Assembly: GCF_900142195.1 (NCBI RefSeq)
Contig: NZ_FRAB01000030.1
Location: forward strand, 1-64,000
Origin: Paraburkholderia terricola
GTDB lineage: Bacteria; Pseudomonadota; Gammaproteobacteria; Burkholderiales; Burkholderiaceae
Reading direction: 5' to 3'
Length of the DNA stretch: 64,000 bases
Both the position numbers and the translations under genes were made by a program. Shown here one piece after another: positions 25,489-33,655 of this stretch. The notes under the pieces are model-generated. The model was not told where the DNA came from and made no database searches. It saw nothing but the letters and a program-made list of their open reading frames with translations. The number at the start of each line of letters is the position of its first letter. Positions within the stretch are counted from its first letter, which is position 1.

Positions 25489-25522
25489 TGATCAGAACGA
25501 CAATCTCTAACCGAGGGCCGGC

Positions 25523-26305
25523 GTGAGCGACCCCCAGCATAAACAGGACGAAGGCACTGAAGAGACCTTCATTTCCCACCTCGTTGAATTGCGCGACCGC
25601 ATCATCCGCGCCGGCCTTGCCGTCATCGTGGTGTTCGTCGGGCTCGTGTATTGGGCGCCGGACATTTTCCGGCTGCTGGCGCGCCCGCTGATGATGAATC
25701 TGCCGAAGGACGGCAAGATGATCGTCACGGATGTGACCGGCTCGTTCTTCGTGCCGATGAAGGTGACCATGCTCGTCGCCTTCGTGATCGCGCTGCCGAT
25801 CGTGCTGTACCAGATCTGGGCGTTCGTCGCGCCGGGGCTTTATCAGCACGAGAAGAAGCTGGTTGGTCCGCTGGTGGGCAGCAGCTACACGCTGTTCCTA
25901 TGCGGCATGGCGTTCGCGTACTTCGTGGTGTTTCCGACCATCTTCCGCGTGATGGCGCACTACAACGCGCCGCTGGGCGCGGAGATGACCACCGATATCG
26001 ACAATTACCTCAGCTTCGTGCTGACCATGTTCATTGCGTTCGGCGTGACGTTCGAGGTGCCGATCGTCGTGGTGCTGCTGGTTCGCATGAATGTGCTGAC
26101 CATCAAGAAGCTCAAGGAGATTCGTCCGTATGTGATCGTCGGCGCGTTCGTGATTTCCGCTGTGGTGACGCCGCCGGACGTATTCTCGCAACTGATTCTG
26201 GCGATTCCGCTGGTCATTTTGTATGAGGCCGGGATCATCGCGGCGCGGTTGATCGTCGGCAAGCAGCCGGCGCCGCCGGTGGAGGATGCAAGTCCGCCGG
26301 CTTGA
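25523..26305 (+). CDS. tatC: TatC, core receptor of the Tat translocase
   Basis: A 260-residue six-span protein. Family segments are FISHLVELRDRIIRAGLAV (the conserved N-terminal Glu-Leu-Arg-x-Arg), FVAPGLYQHEKK, FGVTFEVPIVVVLL and VISAVVTPPDVFSQ. The GTG start directly follows GGGCCGGC and keeps the family N terminus. A strong bidirectional terminator follows 24 bases after the stop. Confidence 0.96.
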   Translation: MSDPQHKQDEGTEETFISHLVELRDRIIRAGLAVIVVFVGLVYWAPDIFRLLARPLMMNLPKDGKMIVTDVTGSFFVPMKVTMLVAFVIALPIVLYQIWAFVAPGLYQHEKKLVGPLVGSSYTLFLCGMAFAYFVVFPTIFRVMAHYNAPLGAEMTTDIDNYLSFVLTMFIAFGVTFEVPIVVVLLVRMNVLTIKKLKEIRPYVIVGAFVISAVVTPPDVFSQLILAIPLVILYEAGIIAARLIVGKQPAPPVEDASPPA

Positions 26306-26329
26306 TGCGGAGCGCGAGGCAAACCAAAA

Positions 26330-26362
26330 GGGCAATCCGTAATGGATTGCCCTTTTTGTTTT
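26330..26362. terminator. Bidirectional terminator after tatC
   Basis: GGGCAATCC (26330-26338) and GGATTGCCC (26344-26352) form a perfect 9-bp stem with a GTAAT loop, followed by TTTTTGTTTT. An A-rich stretch lies on the other side, so it can also serve the convergent protease gene. Confidence 0.93.
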
Positions 26363-26512
26363 GCAACGGGTGTCAGCGCCTGGCTGGCCGTCCCCATGCT
26401 GCCGCGGCGCTCAACGATCCTGCGGCGGCTGCTTTGGCCCCACGAGTGTCGCATTGCTTGCTGTCGTGGCGCGTGCCGCTGTGCTGGCGGCTGAAAGCGT
26501 TGGCCGTGCTTG

Positions 26513-27733
26513 TCAACCGCCGTCCTCGTCCTGCTGATCGCCGCCGCTGTCTTCCACCGGTTGCTTCGGCGGCGGGGGACGCTTGCCGATCGTCACCTCG
26601 AGATCCATCTCGCGGTTCTTGCGCACCAGATGAACCTTCGCGGCCGTACCCGGCTTGATCTGCGCGATCACGTTCAACAGGCGCGTGGTGTCGGTGATTT
26701 CCTGGCCGTTCACGCTCATCAGAATGTCGCCCGGCTTGATGCCCGCGCGGTCGGCGGGACCGTTCTTCAACACGCCCGCGACGATCGCACCGGACTTCTG
26801 CTCCAGCCCGAACGATTCCGCGATTTCCTGCGTCACGTCCTGCGGCTCGACGCCGATCCAGCCGCGCGTGACGGTACCCGTGGTGATGATGCTCTCGAGC
26901 ACGCTGCGCGCCGTCGACACCGGGATCGCAAAGCCGATGCCGAGCGAGCCGCCCGAGCGCGAATAGATGGCGGTATTGATGCCGAGCAGGTTGCCGTTCG
27001 CATCGACCAGTGCGCCACCCGAGTTGCCTGGGTTGATCGCCGCGTCGGTCTGAATGAAGTTTTCGAAGGTGTTGATGCCGAGGTGATTGCGCCCCAGCGC
27101 GCTGACGATGCCCATGGTCACCGTCTGGCCGACGCCGAACGGATTGCCGATCGCCAGCACCACGTCGCCCACGCGCGTCTGGTCCATGCGGCCCAGCGTG
27201 ATGGTGGGAAGGTTGGTCATGTTGACCTTGAGCACGGCCAGATCCGTTTCGGGATCGATGCCAATCACCTTCGCATTGGTGGTGCGACCATCCGCCAGCG
27301 CGATTTCGATCTGATCGGCGCCGTCCACGACGTGCTGGTTCGTTAGAATGTAACCTTCCGAACTCACTATCACCCCCGAGCCGAGATTGGCTGCGGGCTG
27401 TTCCTGCCGCTTGCGGTTGTTCTTGTCGCCGAAGAAGTAGCGGAATAGCGGGTCTTTTGCGCGCGGGTCGGGCGGCAGTGAGCCATCCTTGCTGGAGAAC
27501 ACATTGACGACCGCGGGCATGGCCTTTTGCGCGGCGTCCGCGTAGGACGCCTGCGGTGGGCCGCTGCCGATGCCTGGCGCTACTTCCCGGAGGGCGACGA
27601 TCGGTTCGGCGAGCTGCTTGCCGAATTGCCCTTGACGCTGGAGCCACTGCGGTTTGAGGGTCGCAATGATGAACATTAGCGCCAACAGCACGGTCACCGC
27701 TTGGGCAAAGAACAGCCAAAAGCGTCTAAGCAT
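26513..27733 (-). CDS. Membrane-anchored trypsin-like protease with one PDZ domain
   Basis: A 406-residue HtrA-family serine protease. One N-terminal membrane anchor (FFAQAVTVLLALMFIIAT) is followed by the protease domain with His in LTNQHVVDG (near 131), Asp in DPETDLAVLKV (near 161) and Ser in NPGNSGGAL (near 238). A single PDZ domain covers about residues 275-370 (GVLKNGPADRAGIKPGDIL). One PDZ and an anchor are like DegS, while Burkholderiales annotation often calls it DegQ or Do-like; its substrate is not readable. The tail is Pro- and acid-rich. Confidence 0.9.
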   Translation of the reverse strand: MLRRFWLFFAQAVTVLLALMFIIATLKPQWLQRQGQFGKQLAEPIVALREVAPGIGSGPPQASYADAAQKAMPAVVNVFSSKDGSLPPDPRAKDPLFRYFFGDKNNRKRQEQPAANLGSGVIVSSEGYILTNQHVVDGADQIEIALADGRTTNAKVIGIDPETDLAVLKVNMTNLPTITLGRMDQTRVGDVVLAIGNPFGVGQTVTMGIVSALGRNHLGINTFENFIQTDAAINPGNSGGALVDANGNLLGINTAIYSRSGGSLGIGFAIPVSTARSVLESIITTGTVTRGWIGVEPQDVTQEIAESFGLEQKSGAIVAGVLKNGPADRAGIKPGDILMSVNGQEITDTTRLLNVIAQIKPGTAAKVHLVRKNREMDLEVTIGKRPPPPKQPVEDSGGDQQDEDGG

Positions 27734-27752
27734 CTGAAGACTGGAGGTTTAT

Positions 27753-28499
27753 ATGGATCGGATCGAACTTGAATTGTACTTGAACAATCTCCTTGAAACC
27801 GCGCGCTTCAAGGACTATTGCCCCAATGGTCTGCAGGTTGAAGGGCGCCGTCGGGTGAGCAAACTCGCGACCGGCGTGACGGCCTCGGCGGCCTTCCTGG
27901 AGGCCGCGCTCGAGTGGGGCGCGGACGCCGTGCTGGTCCATCACGGCTACTTCTGGCGCAACGAGGCGCCGCAAATCACCGGCCGTAAATATGCGCGTCT
28001 GAAGCTGTTGCTCGGCAACGACCTGAACCTGTTCGCCTACCACCTGCCACTCGACGACCATCCCGAGTTCGGCAACAACGCGCAGATCGGCGCGAAGATG
28101 GGCTGGATCAGCGACGCGCGCTTCGGCGAAAACGATCTCGGCTGGCTCGCCACCTTTCCGATGCCGATCACGCTTGCGCACTTCACCGCTCAGGTCGAGC
28201 AGACGCTGGGCCGCACGCCGCTCGTATTCGGCGACCCGGATCGCGAACTGCGCCGCGTGGGCTGGTGCACGGGCGCCGCGCAAGGCATGTTCGACGCGGC
28301 GATCAACGCGGGCGCCGACGTCTATCTCACCGGCGAGGTGTCTGAGTCGGTCATGCACACGTCGGCGGAAAGCGGCGTGGCGTTTCTCGCGGCCGGCCAT
28401 CATGCGACCGAGCGTTTCGGCGTGCAGGCGGTGGGCAAGCATCTATCCGAATCGTTCGATATCGAACACCTCTTTATCGATATCCCTAATCCCGTTTGA
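27753..28499 (+). CDS. Nif3-like dinuclear metal-centre protein
   Basis: A 248-residue NIF3/YbgI-family protein. Metal-ligand segments are VLVHHGYFWRN (near residue 66), AYHLPLDDHPEFGNN (near 97) and the C-terminal AAGHHATERFGV (near 215). The family forms a toroidal hexamer; its enzymatic role is not settled, with GTP cyclohydrolase I type 2 being only a historical name. The ATG follows GGAGG. It is divergent from the protease, with only 19 bases between the two starts, and lies ahead of petABC. Confidence 0.9.
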   Translation: MDRIELELYLNNLLETARFKDYCPNGLQVEGRRRVSKLATGVTASAAFLEAALEWGADAVLVHHGYFWRNEAPQITGRKYARLKLLLGNDLNLFAYHLPLDDHPEFGNNAQIGAKMGWISDARFGENDLGWLATFPMPITLAHFTAQVEQTLGRTPLVFGDPDRELRRVGWCTGAAQGMFDAAINAGADVYLTGEVSESVMHTSAESGVAFLAAGHHATERFGVQAVGKHLSESFDIEHLFIDIPNPV

Positions 28500-28719
28500 A
28501 TTGAAATCGCCATTAGAGAAGAAAAAGGCTCGAATAACGGAGGGGCCGCTTAAAAGGAGGTGCGAAAAAGTTTGCGATCTGTACGGAGAAACCCTGAGAT
28601 ATCAACGGCTTCGCACGGTTTTTGGCAATCGGCCCTTGTAAATGGCGACTCCATTCGCGCAAACTAGCGGCGGTAGAAGCGACGTGAAGGAAAAATCCAA
28701 CTCAGAAGTGGGGCGTGTG

Positions 28720-29340
28720 ATGCGAGACAAGGAAGATGAACGCGTCGACGGCAGCCGCCGTACCTGGCTGATAGCGACGACCGTAGCAGGTGGCATAGGA
28801 GGCGTTGCCACTGTCGTACCCTTTGTTAGTTCGTTTGCACCATCTGAAAAGGCCAAGGCAGCAGGTGCCCCGGTCGAAGTCGATATCAGTAATCTCAAGC
28901 CCGGCGACATGATGACCGTTGCCTGGCGCGGTAAGCCGGTGTGGATCATCAACCGCACCGACAAGATGCTCGCCGACGTCAAGAAGGCCGATAACGAAGT
29001 AGCGGATCCCCACTCCAAGAATGTTTTCACCATGCCCTTGCCGGAGTACTGCAACAACGAACTCCGTTCACGGGCCGATCACCAGAGCGTATTTGTCGCC
29101 GTCGCCGTCTGCACCCATCTGGGCTGCACGCCGACGCCGCGCTTCCAGGAGGGCGCGCAGCCGAATCTTCCGGACGACTGGCCTGGCGGCTTCCTGTGCC
29201 CCTGCCACGGTTCGACCTATGACATGGCCGGCCGCGTCTTCAAGAACAAACCTGCGCCGCAGAACCTCGACATCCCGCCTTACATGTTCACGTCGGCCAC
29301 CAGCCTCGTGATCGGCAAGGACGAGAAAGGAGAAGCGTAA
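28720..29340 (+). CDS. petA: PetA, Rieske iron-sulfur subunit of cytochrome bc1
   Basis: A 206-residue protein. The N terminus has a twin-arginine signal-anchor (GSRRTWLIATTVAGGIGGVA). The Rieske cluster ligands are in CTHLGC (near residue 126) and CPCHGS (near 156). It passes electrons from quinol to cytochrome c1 in the periplasm. The ATG at 28720 gives the usual family N terminus; an in-frame ATG at 28642 would add 26 unrelated residues. Its stop shares a base with the petB start (TAATG). The Tat genes needed for its export lie about 2.4 kb upstream. Confidence 0.95.
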   Translation: MRDKEDERVDGSRRTWLIATTVAGGIGGVATVVPFVSSFAPSEKAKAAGAPVEVDISNLKPGDMMTVAWRGKPVWIINRTDKMLADVKKADNEVADPHSKNVFTMPLPEYCNNELRSRADHQSVFVAVAVCTHLGCTPTPRFQEGAQPNLPDDWPGGFLCPCHGSTYDMAGRVFKNKPAPQNLDIPPYMFTSATSLVIGKDEKGEA

Positions 29341-30719
29341 TGGCGATCGAACACGAAGTAGAGACGACCGGGCTCACCGGCTGGATCGACCGGCGCTTTC
29401 CGATGACGTCGGCGTGGAAGAAGCACGTTTCCGAGTACTACGCGCCGAAGAATTTCAACTTCTGGTACTTCTTCGGTTCGCTCGCGCTGCTGGTGCTGGT
29501 CAATCAGATCGTCACCGGCATCTTTCTCACGATGAACTACAAGCCCGACGCGACGCTCGCGTTCGCGTCGGTCGAGTACATCATGCGCGAGGTGCCGTGG
29601 GGCTGGCTGATCCGCTACATGCACTCCACCGGCGCGTCGATGTTCTTCGTGGTCGTGTATCTGCATATGTTCCGCGGGCTGATGTACGGCTCGTACCGTA
29701 AGCCGCGCGAACTGGTATGGATTTTCGGCTGCGCGATCTTTCTGTGCCTGATGGCCGAAGCGTTCTTCGGCTATCTGCTGCCGTGGGGCCAGATGTCGTT
29801 CTGGGGCGCGCAGGTGATCGTGAACCTGTTCTCGGCGATTCCCTTCATCGGGCCGGATCTCTCGCTGTGGATTCGCGGCGACTACGTCGTCTCGGACGTC
29901 ACGCTGAACCGCTTTTTCGCGTTTCACGTGATCGCCATTCCGCTAGTGCTGATCGGTCTCGTGGTCGCACACATCGTGGCGCTGCATGAAGTCGGCTCGA
30001 ACAACCCGGACGGCATCGAGATCAAGGCGAAGAAGGACCCCAACGGCATTCCGCTCGACGGCATTCCGTTCCACCCGTACTACTCGGTGCATGATTTCTT
30101 CGGCGTCACGGTGTTCCTGATGATTTTCGCGGCGATCATCTTTTTCGCGCCGGAGATGGGCGGGTATTTCCTCGAAGCGAACAACTTCATTCCCGCCAAT
30201 GCGTTGCAGACGCCGCAGGAAATTGCGCCGGTGTGGTACTTCACCGCCTTCTATGCGATGCTGCGCGCCACCACCGATCCGTTCAAGATCGTGCTGATGA
30301 TCGTGATTGCCCTGCTGGGCCTGCTCGCGCTGGTGCGTGCGCGCGGCAAGTGGAAGATCGGTTTGCCCGTGCTGGCGGTGCTGGTGATTCTGGCGATGGC
30401 GTTCACCGAATCGAAGTTCTGGGGTGTGGTGGTGATGGGCGGCGCGGTGATCTCGCTGTTCTTCCTGCCGTGGCTCGACCGCTCGCCGGTGAAGTCGATC
30501 CGTTACCGGCCGTTCTTTCACAAAGTGTTCTACGCGATCTTCGTGTTTGCCTTTCTGACACTGGGCTTCCTCGGCACCAAACCGCCGTCGCCGGCCGCCA
30601 CGCTGATTGCGCAGGTGTGCGCGCTGATCTACTTCGCGTTTTTCCTCGGCATGCCGTTCTGGACGAGGCTTGGCACGTTCAAGCAGCCGCCCGAGCGGGT
30701 GCGGTTCAAGCCCCACTAA
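29340..30719 (+). CDS. petB: PetB, cytochrome b of the bc1 complex
   Basis: A 459-residue membrane protein with eight or more spans. Haem b ligands are in RYMHSTGASMFF and VVYLHMFRG in the first half and in FFAFHVIAIPL and VVAHIVALHEVG in the second; LLPWGQMSFWGA is the standard loop. At the quinol-oxidation site the usual PEWY is PVWY (APVWYFTAFYA, near residue 300). It spans the inner membrane and transfers electrons between the two quinone sites. Confidence 0.96.
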   Translation: MAIEHEVETTGLTGWIDRRFPMTSAWKKHVSEYYAPKNFNFWYFFGSLALLVLVNQIVTGIFLTMNYKPDATLAFASVEYIMREVPWGWLIRYMHSTGASMFFVVVYLHMFRGLMYGSYRKPRELVWIFGCAIFLCLMAEAFFGYLLPWGQMSFWGAQVIVNLFSAIPFIGPDLSLWIRGDYVVSDVTLNRFFAFHVIAIPLVLIGLVVAHIVALHEVGSNNPDGIEIKAKKDPNGIPLDGIPFHPYYSVHDFFGVTVFLMIFAAIIFFAPEMGGYFLEANNFIPANALQTPQEIAPVWYFTAFYAMLRATTDPFKIVLMIVIALLGLLALVRARGKWKIGLPVLAVLVILAMAFTESKFWGVVVMGGAVISLFFLPWLDRSPVKSIRYRPFFHKVFYAIFVFAFLTLGFLGTKPPSPAATLIAQVCALIYFAFFLGMPFWTRLGTFKQPPERVRFKPH

Positions 30720-30740
30720 TCGCGAGCCAGGAGAACACGA

Positions 30741-31496
30741 ATGAAGAAACTGCTTTCGACGTGCGCGCTGATCGGCGCGACGCTGCTCGCGCTCGCGGCC
30801 GCCCCGGTGCGCGCGGACGAGAATTTCCCGCTCGACCGAGCGCCTGATAACGCAGAGAATTTCGCTTCGTTGCAGCACGGCGCGCAATTGTTTGTAAACT
30901 ATTGCCTGAATTGCCACAGCGCGAACCTGATGCGCTACAACCGGTTGACCGACCTCGGCATCACGCCGGCGGCCATTCAGTCGAATCTGCTGTTCACCAC
31001 CGACAAGGTCGGCAACACCATGACCGTGGCGATGCGCCCCGAGGACGCGAAAGCGTGGTTCGGCGCGAGTCCGCCGGATTTGTCGGTGGAAGCGCGAGCG
31101 CGCAGCAAAGACTGGCTGTACACGTATCTACGCAGCTTTTATCGCGACGATACGCGGCCGACCGGCTGGAACAATCTGGTGTATGAGAACGTGAGCATGC
31201 CTCACGTGCTGTGGCAGCTTCAGGGGCAGCGTACCGCGAAGTTCGGCGATGAAATCGACGAAAAAACGGGTGAGACGGTACACAAATTTGTCGGTTTCCA
31301 GCAGGTCACTCCGGGGACGATGTCGCCGGTAGATTATGATTCTGCTGTGGCCGACCTCGTGTCTTACCTGTCATGGATGTCCGAACCGACGCAGAAAACC
31401 CGCAAACAGCTTGGCGTGTGGGTGCTTCTCTTCCTCGGCATTCTGAGCTTTTTCGCCTGGCGACTGAACGCCGCGTACTGGAAACATATCAAATAA
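30741..31496 (+). CDS. petC: PetC, cytochrome c1
   Basis: A 251-residue protein with an export signal (LLSTCALIGATLLALAAAPVRA), the haem c site CLNCH near residue 55, a Met-ligand region MPHVLWQLQG, and a C-terminal membrane anchor (LLFLGILSFFAWRLNAAYW). It takes electrons from the Rieske subunit and reduces soluble cytochrome c. It lies 21 bases after petB and has a GGAGAA ribosome site. Confidence 0.96.
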   Translation: MKKLLSTCALIGATLLALAAAPVRADENFPLDRAPDNAENFASLQHGAQLFVNYCLNCHSANLMRYNRLTDLGITPAAIQSNLLFTTDKVGNTMTVAMRPEDAKAWFGASPPDLSVEARARSKDWLYTYLRSFYRDDTRPTGWNNLVYENVSMPHVLWQLQGQRTAKFGDEIDEKTGETVHKFVGFQQVTPGTMSPVDYDSAVADLVSYLSWMSEPTQKTRKQLGVWVLLFLGILSFFAWRLNAAYWKHIK

Positions 31497-31591
31497 TCAC
31501 GCCGTCACCCGGCGTGGGGCCGGCGCCAGGAAGAACCTGCTGAACGGTTTTTCCGCGCGCTGGCCCTTCAGCTTTTTGAGGAAACGTAAAT

Positions 31592-32203
31592 ATGATGGTT
31601 CTGTATTCCGGCACAACTTGCCCGTTCTCCCAGCGTTGCCGGCTGGTGCTGTTCGAAAAGGGCATGGACTTCGAGATCCGCGACGTCGACCTGTTTAACA
31701 AGCCGGAAGACATCGCCGTGATGAATCCGTATGGTCAGGTGCCGATTCTCGTCGAACGGGACCTGATTCTGTACGAATCGAACATCATCAACGAGTACAT
31801 CGACGAGCGCTTCCCGCACCCGCAACTGATGCCGGCCGATCCGGTTCAGCGCGCCCGCGCCCGCCTGTTCCTGCTGAACTTCGAAAAAGAACTGTTCGTT
31901 CACGTCGGCACGCTCGAAAACGAAAAGGGCAAGGCCGCCGAGAAGAATCACGAAAAGGCGCGCCTCGCGATCCGCGATCGCCTGACGCAGCTTGCGCCGA
32001 TCTTCCTGAAGAACAAGTACATGCTCGGTGAAGAGTTCTCGATGCTCGACGTCGCCATCGCGCCGCTCCTGTGGCGCCTGGATCACTATGGTATCGAGCT
32101 GTCGAAGAACGCCGCACCGCTGATGAAGTACGCCGAACGCATTTTCAGCCGTCCGGCTTATATCGAAGCGCTGACGCCTTCCGAAAAGGTGATGCGTCGT
32201 TGA
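31592..32203 (+). CDS. sspA: SspA, stringent starvation protein A
   Basis: A 203-residue GST-fold protein without enzyme activity in the family. It has SGTTCPFSQRCRLVLFEKGMDF at the N terminus, NPYGQVPILVERDL and the C-terminal helical domain with EEFSMLDVAIAPLLWRLDHYGI. SspA binds RNA polymerase and affects late-growth transcription. It follows petC by 95 bases and precedes sspB, an order conserved in proteobacteria. Confidence 0.95.
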   Translation: MMVLYSGTTCPFSQRCRLVLFEKGMDFEIRDVDLFNKPEDIAVMNPYGQVPILVERDLILYESNIINEYIDERFPHPQLMPADPVQRARARLFLLNFEKELFVHVGTLENEKGKAAEKNHEKARLAIRDRLTQLAPIFLKNKYMLGEEFSMLDVAIAPLLWRLDHYGIELSKNAAPLMKYAERIFSRPAYIEALTPSEKVMRR

Positions 32204-32273
32204 GTGTGGCTTTGGGGCAAGGGCGCCGCACGGTCGAGAGGATGCGGGCCCGTGCCTGGTCAGAGGACTGTTG

Positions 32274-32789
32274 ATGCAAGAGATTTCCACCAAACCTTAT
32301 CTGTTGCGCGCCCTGTACGAATGGTGCACGGATAATGGCTACACGCCGCACATCGCGGTCCGGGTCGACAATCAGACGCGCGTGCCGCGTCAGTTTGTGC
32401 GTGACAACGAAATCGTGTTGAACATCAGCTTCGAGGCGACCAGCCAGCTGCAGATGGGCAACGAGTGGGTCGAATTCAGCGCGCGCTTTTCCGGTAAGTC
32501 GCACAAGATCGAAGTGCCGATCGCCAATATTCTCGCGATCTACGCGCGCGAAAACGGGCAGGGTATGGCGTTTCCGGTCGAATCGGCGGGCGGGGAGGCG
32601 CGGGACTCCGGCGCCGACGCCGTGCCGGCGGACGAAAGCGCTATGCCGGCGGCGCCGCGTGTGGTGGAGACTTCGCCTGCGGCTGCCGATGCTGCTTCAT
32701 CCAAAACGGATAGCGCGACGGAGGGCCCCCAGCCTGACGACGATGGATCGAAAGGCGGCGGAAGGGCTCGCCTGAAGATCGTAAAGTGA
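32274..32789 (+). CDS. sspB: SspB, ClpXP proteolysis adaptor
   Basis: A 171-residue protein. The folded part (residues 1-105) has KPYLLRALYEWC, GYTPHIAVRVDN, FVRDNEIVLNIS and IPIANILAIYARENG-like segments for ssrA-tag binding. A flexible Ala/Ser/acidic linker follows, and the C-terminal ARLKIVK is the short motif that docks on ClpX. The ATG at 32274 is preferred over the adjacent TTG because of GAGGAC at good spacing. Confidence 0.95.
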   Translation: MQEISTKPYLLRALYEWCTDNGYTPHIAVRVDNQTRVPRQFVRDNEIVLNISFEATSQLQMGNEWVEFSARFSGKSHKIEVPIANILAIYARENGQGMAFPVESAGGEARDSGADAVPADESAMPAAPRVVETSPAAADAASSKTDSATEGPQPDDDGSKGGGRARLKIVK

Positions 32790-32809
32790 AGTAGAATTAC
32801 GGGCTCAAA

Positions 32810-32885
32810 GCCGGCTTAGCTCATCAGGTAGAGCGCTTGACTTGTAATCATGAGGTGGCGGGTTCGAGTCCTGCAGCCGGCACCA
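32810..32885 (+). tRNA. tRNA-Thr (anticodon TGT)
   Basis: The 76-base sequence folds as a cloverleaf: acceptor arms GCCGGCT and AGCCGGC, D arm GCTC/GAGC, anticodon loop CTTGTAA with TGT (reads ACA), T arm GCGGG/CCTGC around TTCGAGT, and an encoded CCA. The anticodon stem CTTGA/TCATG has a T-T mismatch at the 28-42 pair. It begins 20 bases after the sspB stop, so it is probably co-transcribed. Confidence 0.96.
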
Positions 32886-32893
32886 GTAGTACG

Positions 32894-32932
32894 AAAACGG
32901 GTTTCTGAAATCTTCAGAAACCCGTTTTTTTT
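32894..32932 (+). terminator. Strong intrinsic terminator after tRNA-Thr
   Basis: A 16-bp stem (32894-32909 with 32913-32928) around a 3-base loop is followed by a T run ending near 32932. It begins eight bases after the tRNA CCA end and closes the pet-ssp-tRNA unit. Confidence 0.95.
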
Positions 32933-32976
32933 ATTCTTGAGCGGAACGTAGTCGTCGTTAAATTGCGCCAATAAAT

Positions 32977-33017
32977 ATATCGGGTTGCGGCACGGTAAGG
33001 GGCCTGCAACCCGATAT
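32977..33017. repeat. Perfect 12-bp inverted repeat in AT-rich DNA
   Basis: ATATCGGGTTGC (32977-32988) and GCAACCCGATAT (33006-33017) are exact inverted copies around a 17-base spacer. No T run follows. It could be an operator, an RNA hairpin, or a relic of a mobile element. Confidence 0.75.
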
Positions 33018-33417
33018 TCAAGGCGTTAATGGCGCTATTAAAATTTTAGTGCGTACCTTATTGCTCTCTCAGGTTCTATCATGATTTGTGACCGTGCGCC
33101 TTGGCGGTCGGCGATGACTATACATAGGCGATACGGGTCTGTCTATTAGCCGGGCGGTCTGCAAGCGCAGGTTCATGCGTGCGGCATAATCGATTTTAAG
33201 CATGGTTAACCCGGTCCGTCGGGCCGCTTGTAACTCTGCGGACTTGAACATTCCATGTTACCCGGTCGCTTATTCATGCTCGCCTTGTAAAGCGAGCGTC
33301 CGTGTTTCAGAACTTGGCCGTGAAAACATCGCCGATTCTTGGCCGCTTGAGGGCCGAAGAGTACCTCGGACGCAAAGCGTTCGTGAGACCTCAAACGGCC
33401 GAAATTCACCATATCTC

Positions 33418-33451
33418 TTTCACCTTGTCGATTGTGGACGACTCAGTCTAC
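33418..33451. repeat. Repeated element, intergenic copy
   Basis: TTTCACCTTGTCGATTGTGG followed by AC (22 bases, 33418-33439), six variable bases, then GTCTAC (33446-33451). The same 22 bases, spacing and GTCTAC occur at 35327-35360. TGTGGAC-N6-GTCTACA in this copy is a near-perfect inverted repeat, as expected of an operator. Confidence 0.75.
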
Positions 33452-33655
33452 ATTTGCCGCGCGCAGTAGCGAAAGTGCAGTGCCACGGCCAGCCTTGGCC
33501 GCGCTCGCCGACGAATAGCCCACCGCGAACCCGAACGACAGGGGTACTATTCGGGGCGTCAGTCGGCATCGCTTATCAAGTACTCCGGCGGGCAACGCCC
33601 CCCGACGACGCAATATTTCATTGCGTCACTTCCGCAACACAGATCCCACCTCACC

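Larger units (their letters stand above)
32933..33655. other. Gene-poor stretch after tRNA-Thr
   Basis: About 720 bases with no convincing gene. The first 150 bases are visibly AT-richer than the surroundings and contain a 12-bp inverted repeat (32977-33017). Further on there is one copy of a 22-bp repeated element (33418-33451). A 187-codon plus-strand frame at 33202-33765 and a 68-codon minus-strand frame at 33206-33412 do not look like proteins of a known family. No copy of the tRNA 3' end is seen here, so there is no direct sign of an integrated element. Confidence 0.6.

Noticed and set aside
32810..33655. Genomic island at tRNA-Thr
   Set aside because: No integrase gene, no repeat of the tRNA 3' end and no foreign genes in the window. 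Only an AT-rich patch is seen, kept as a low-level finding.
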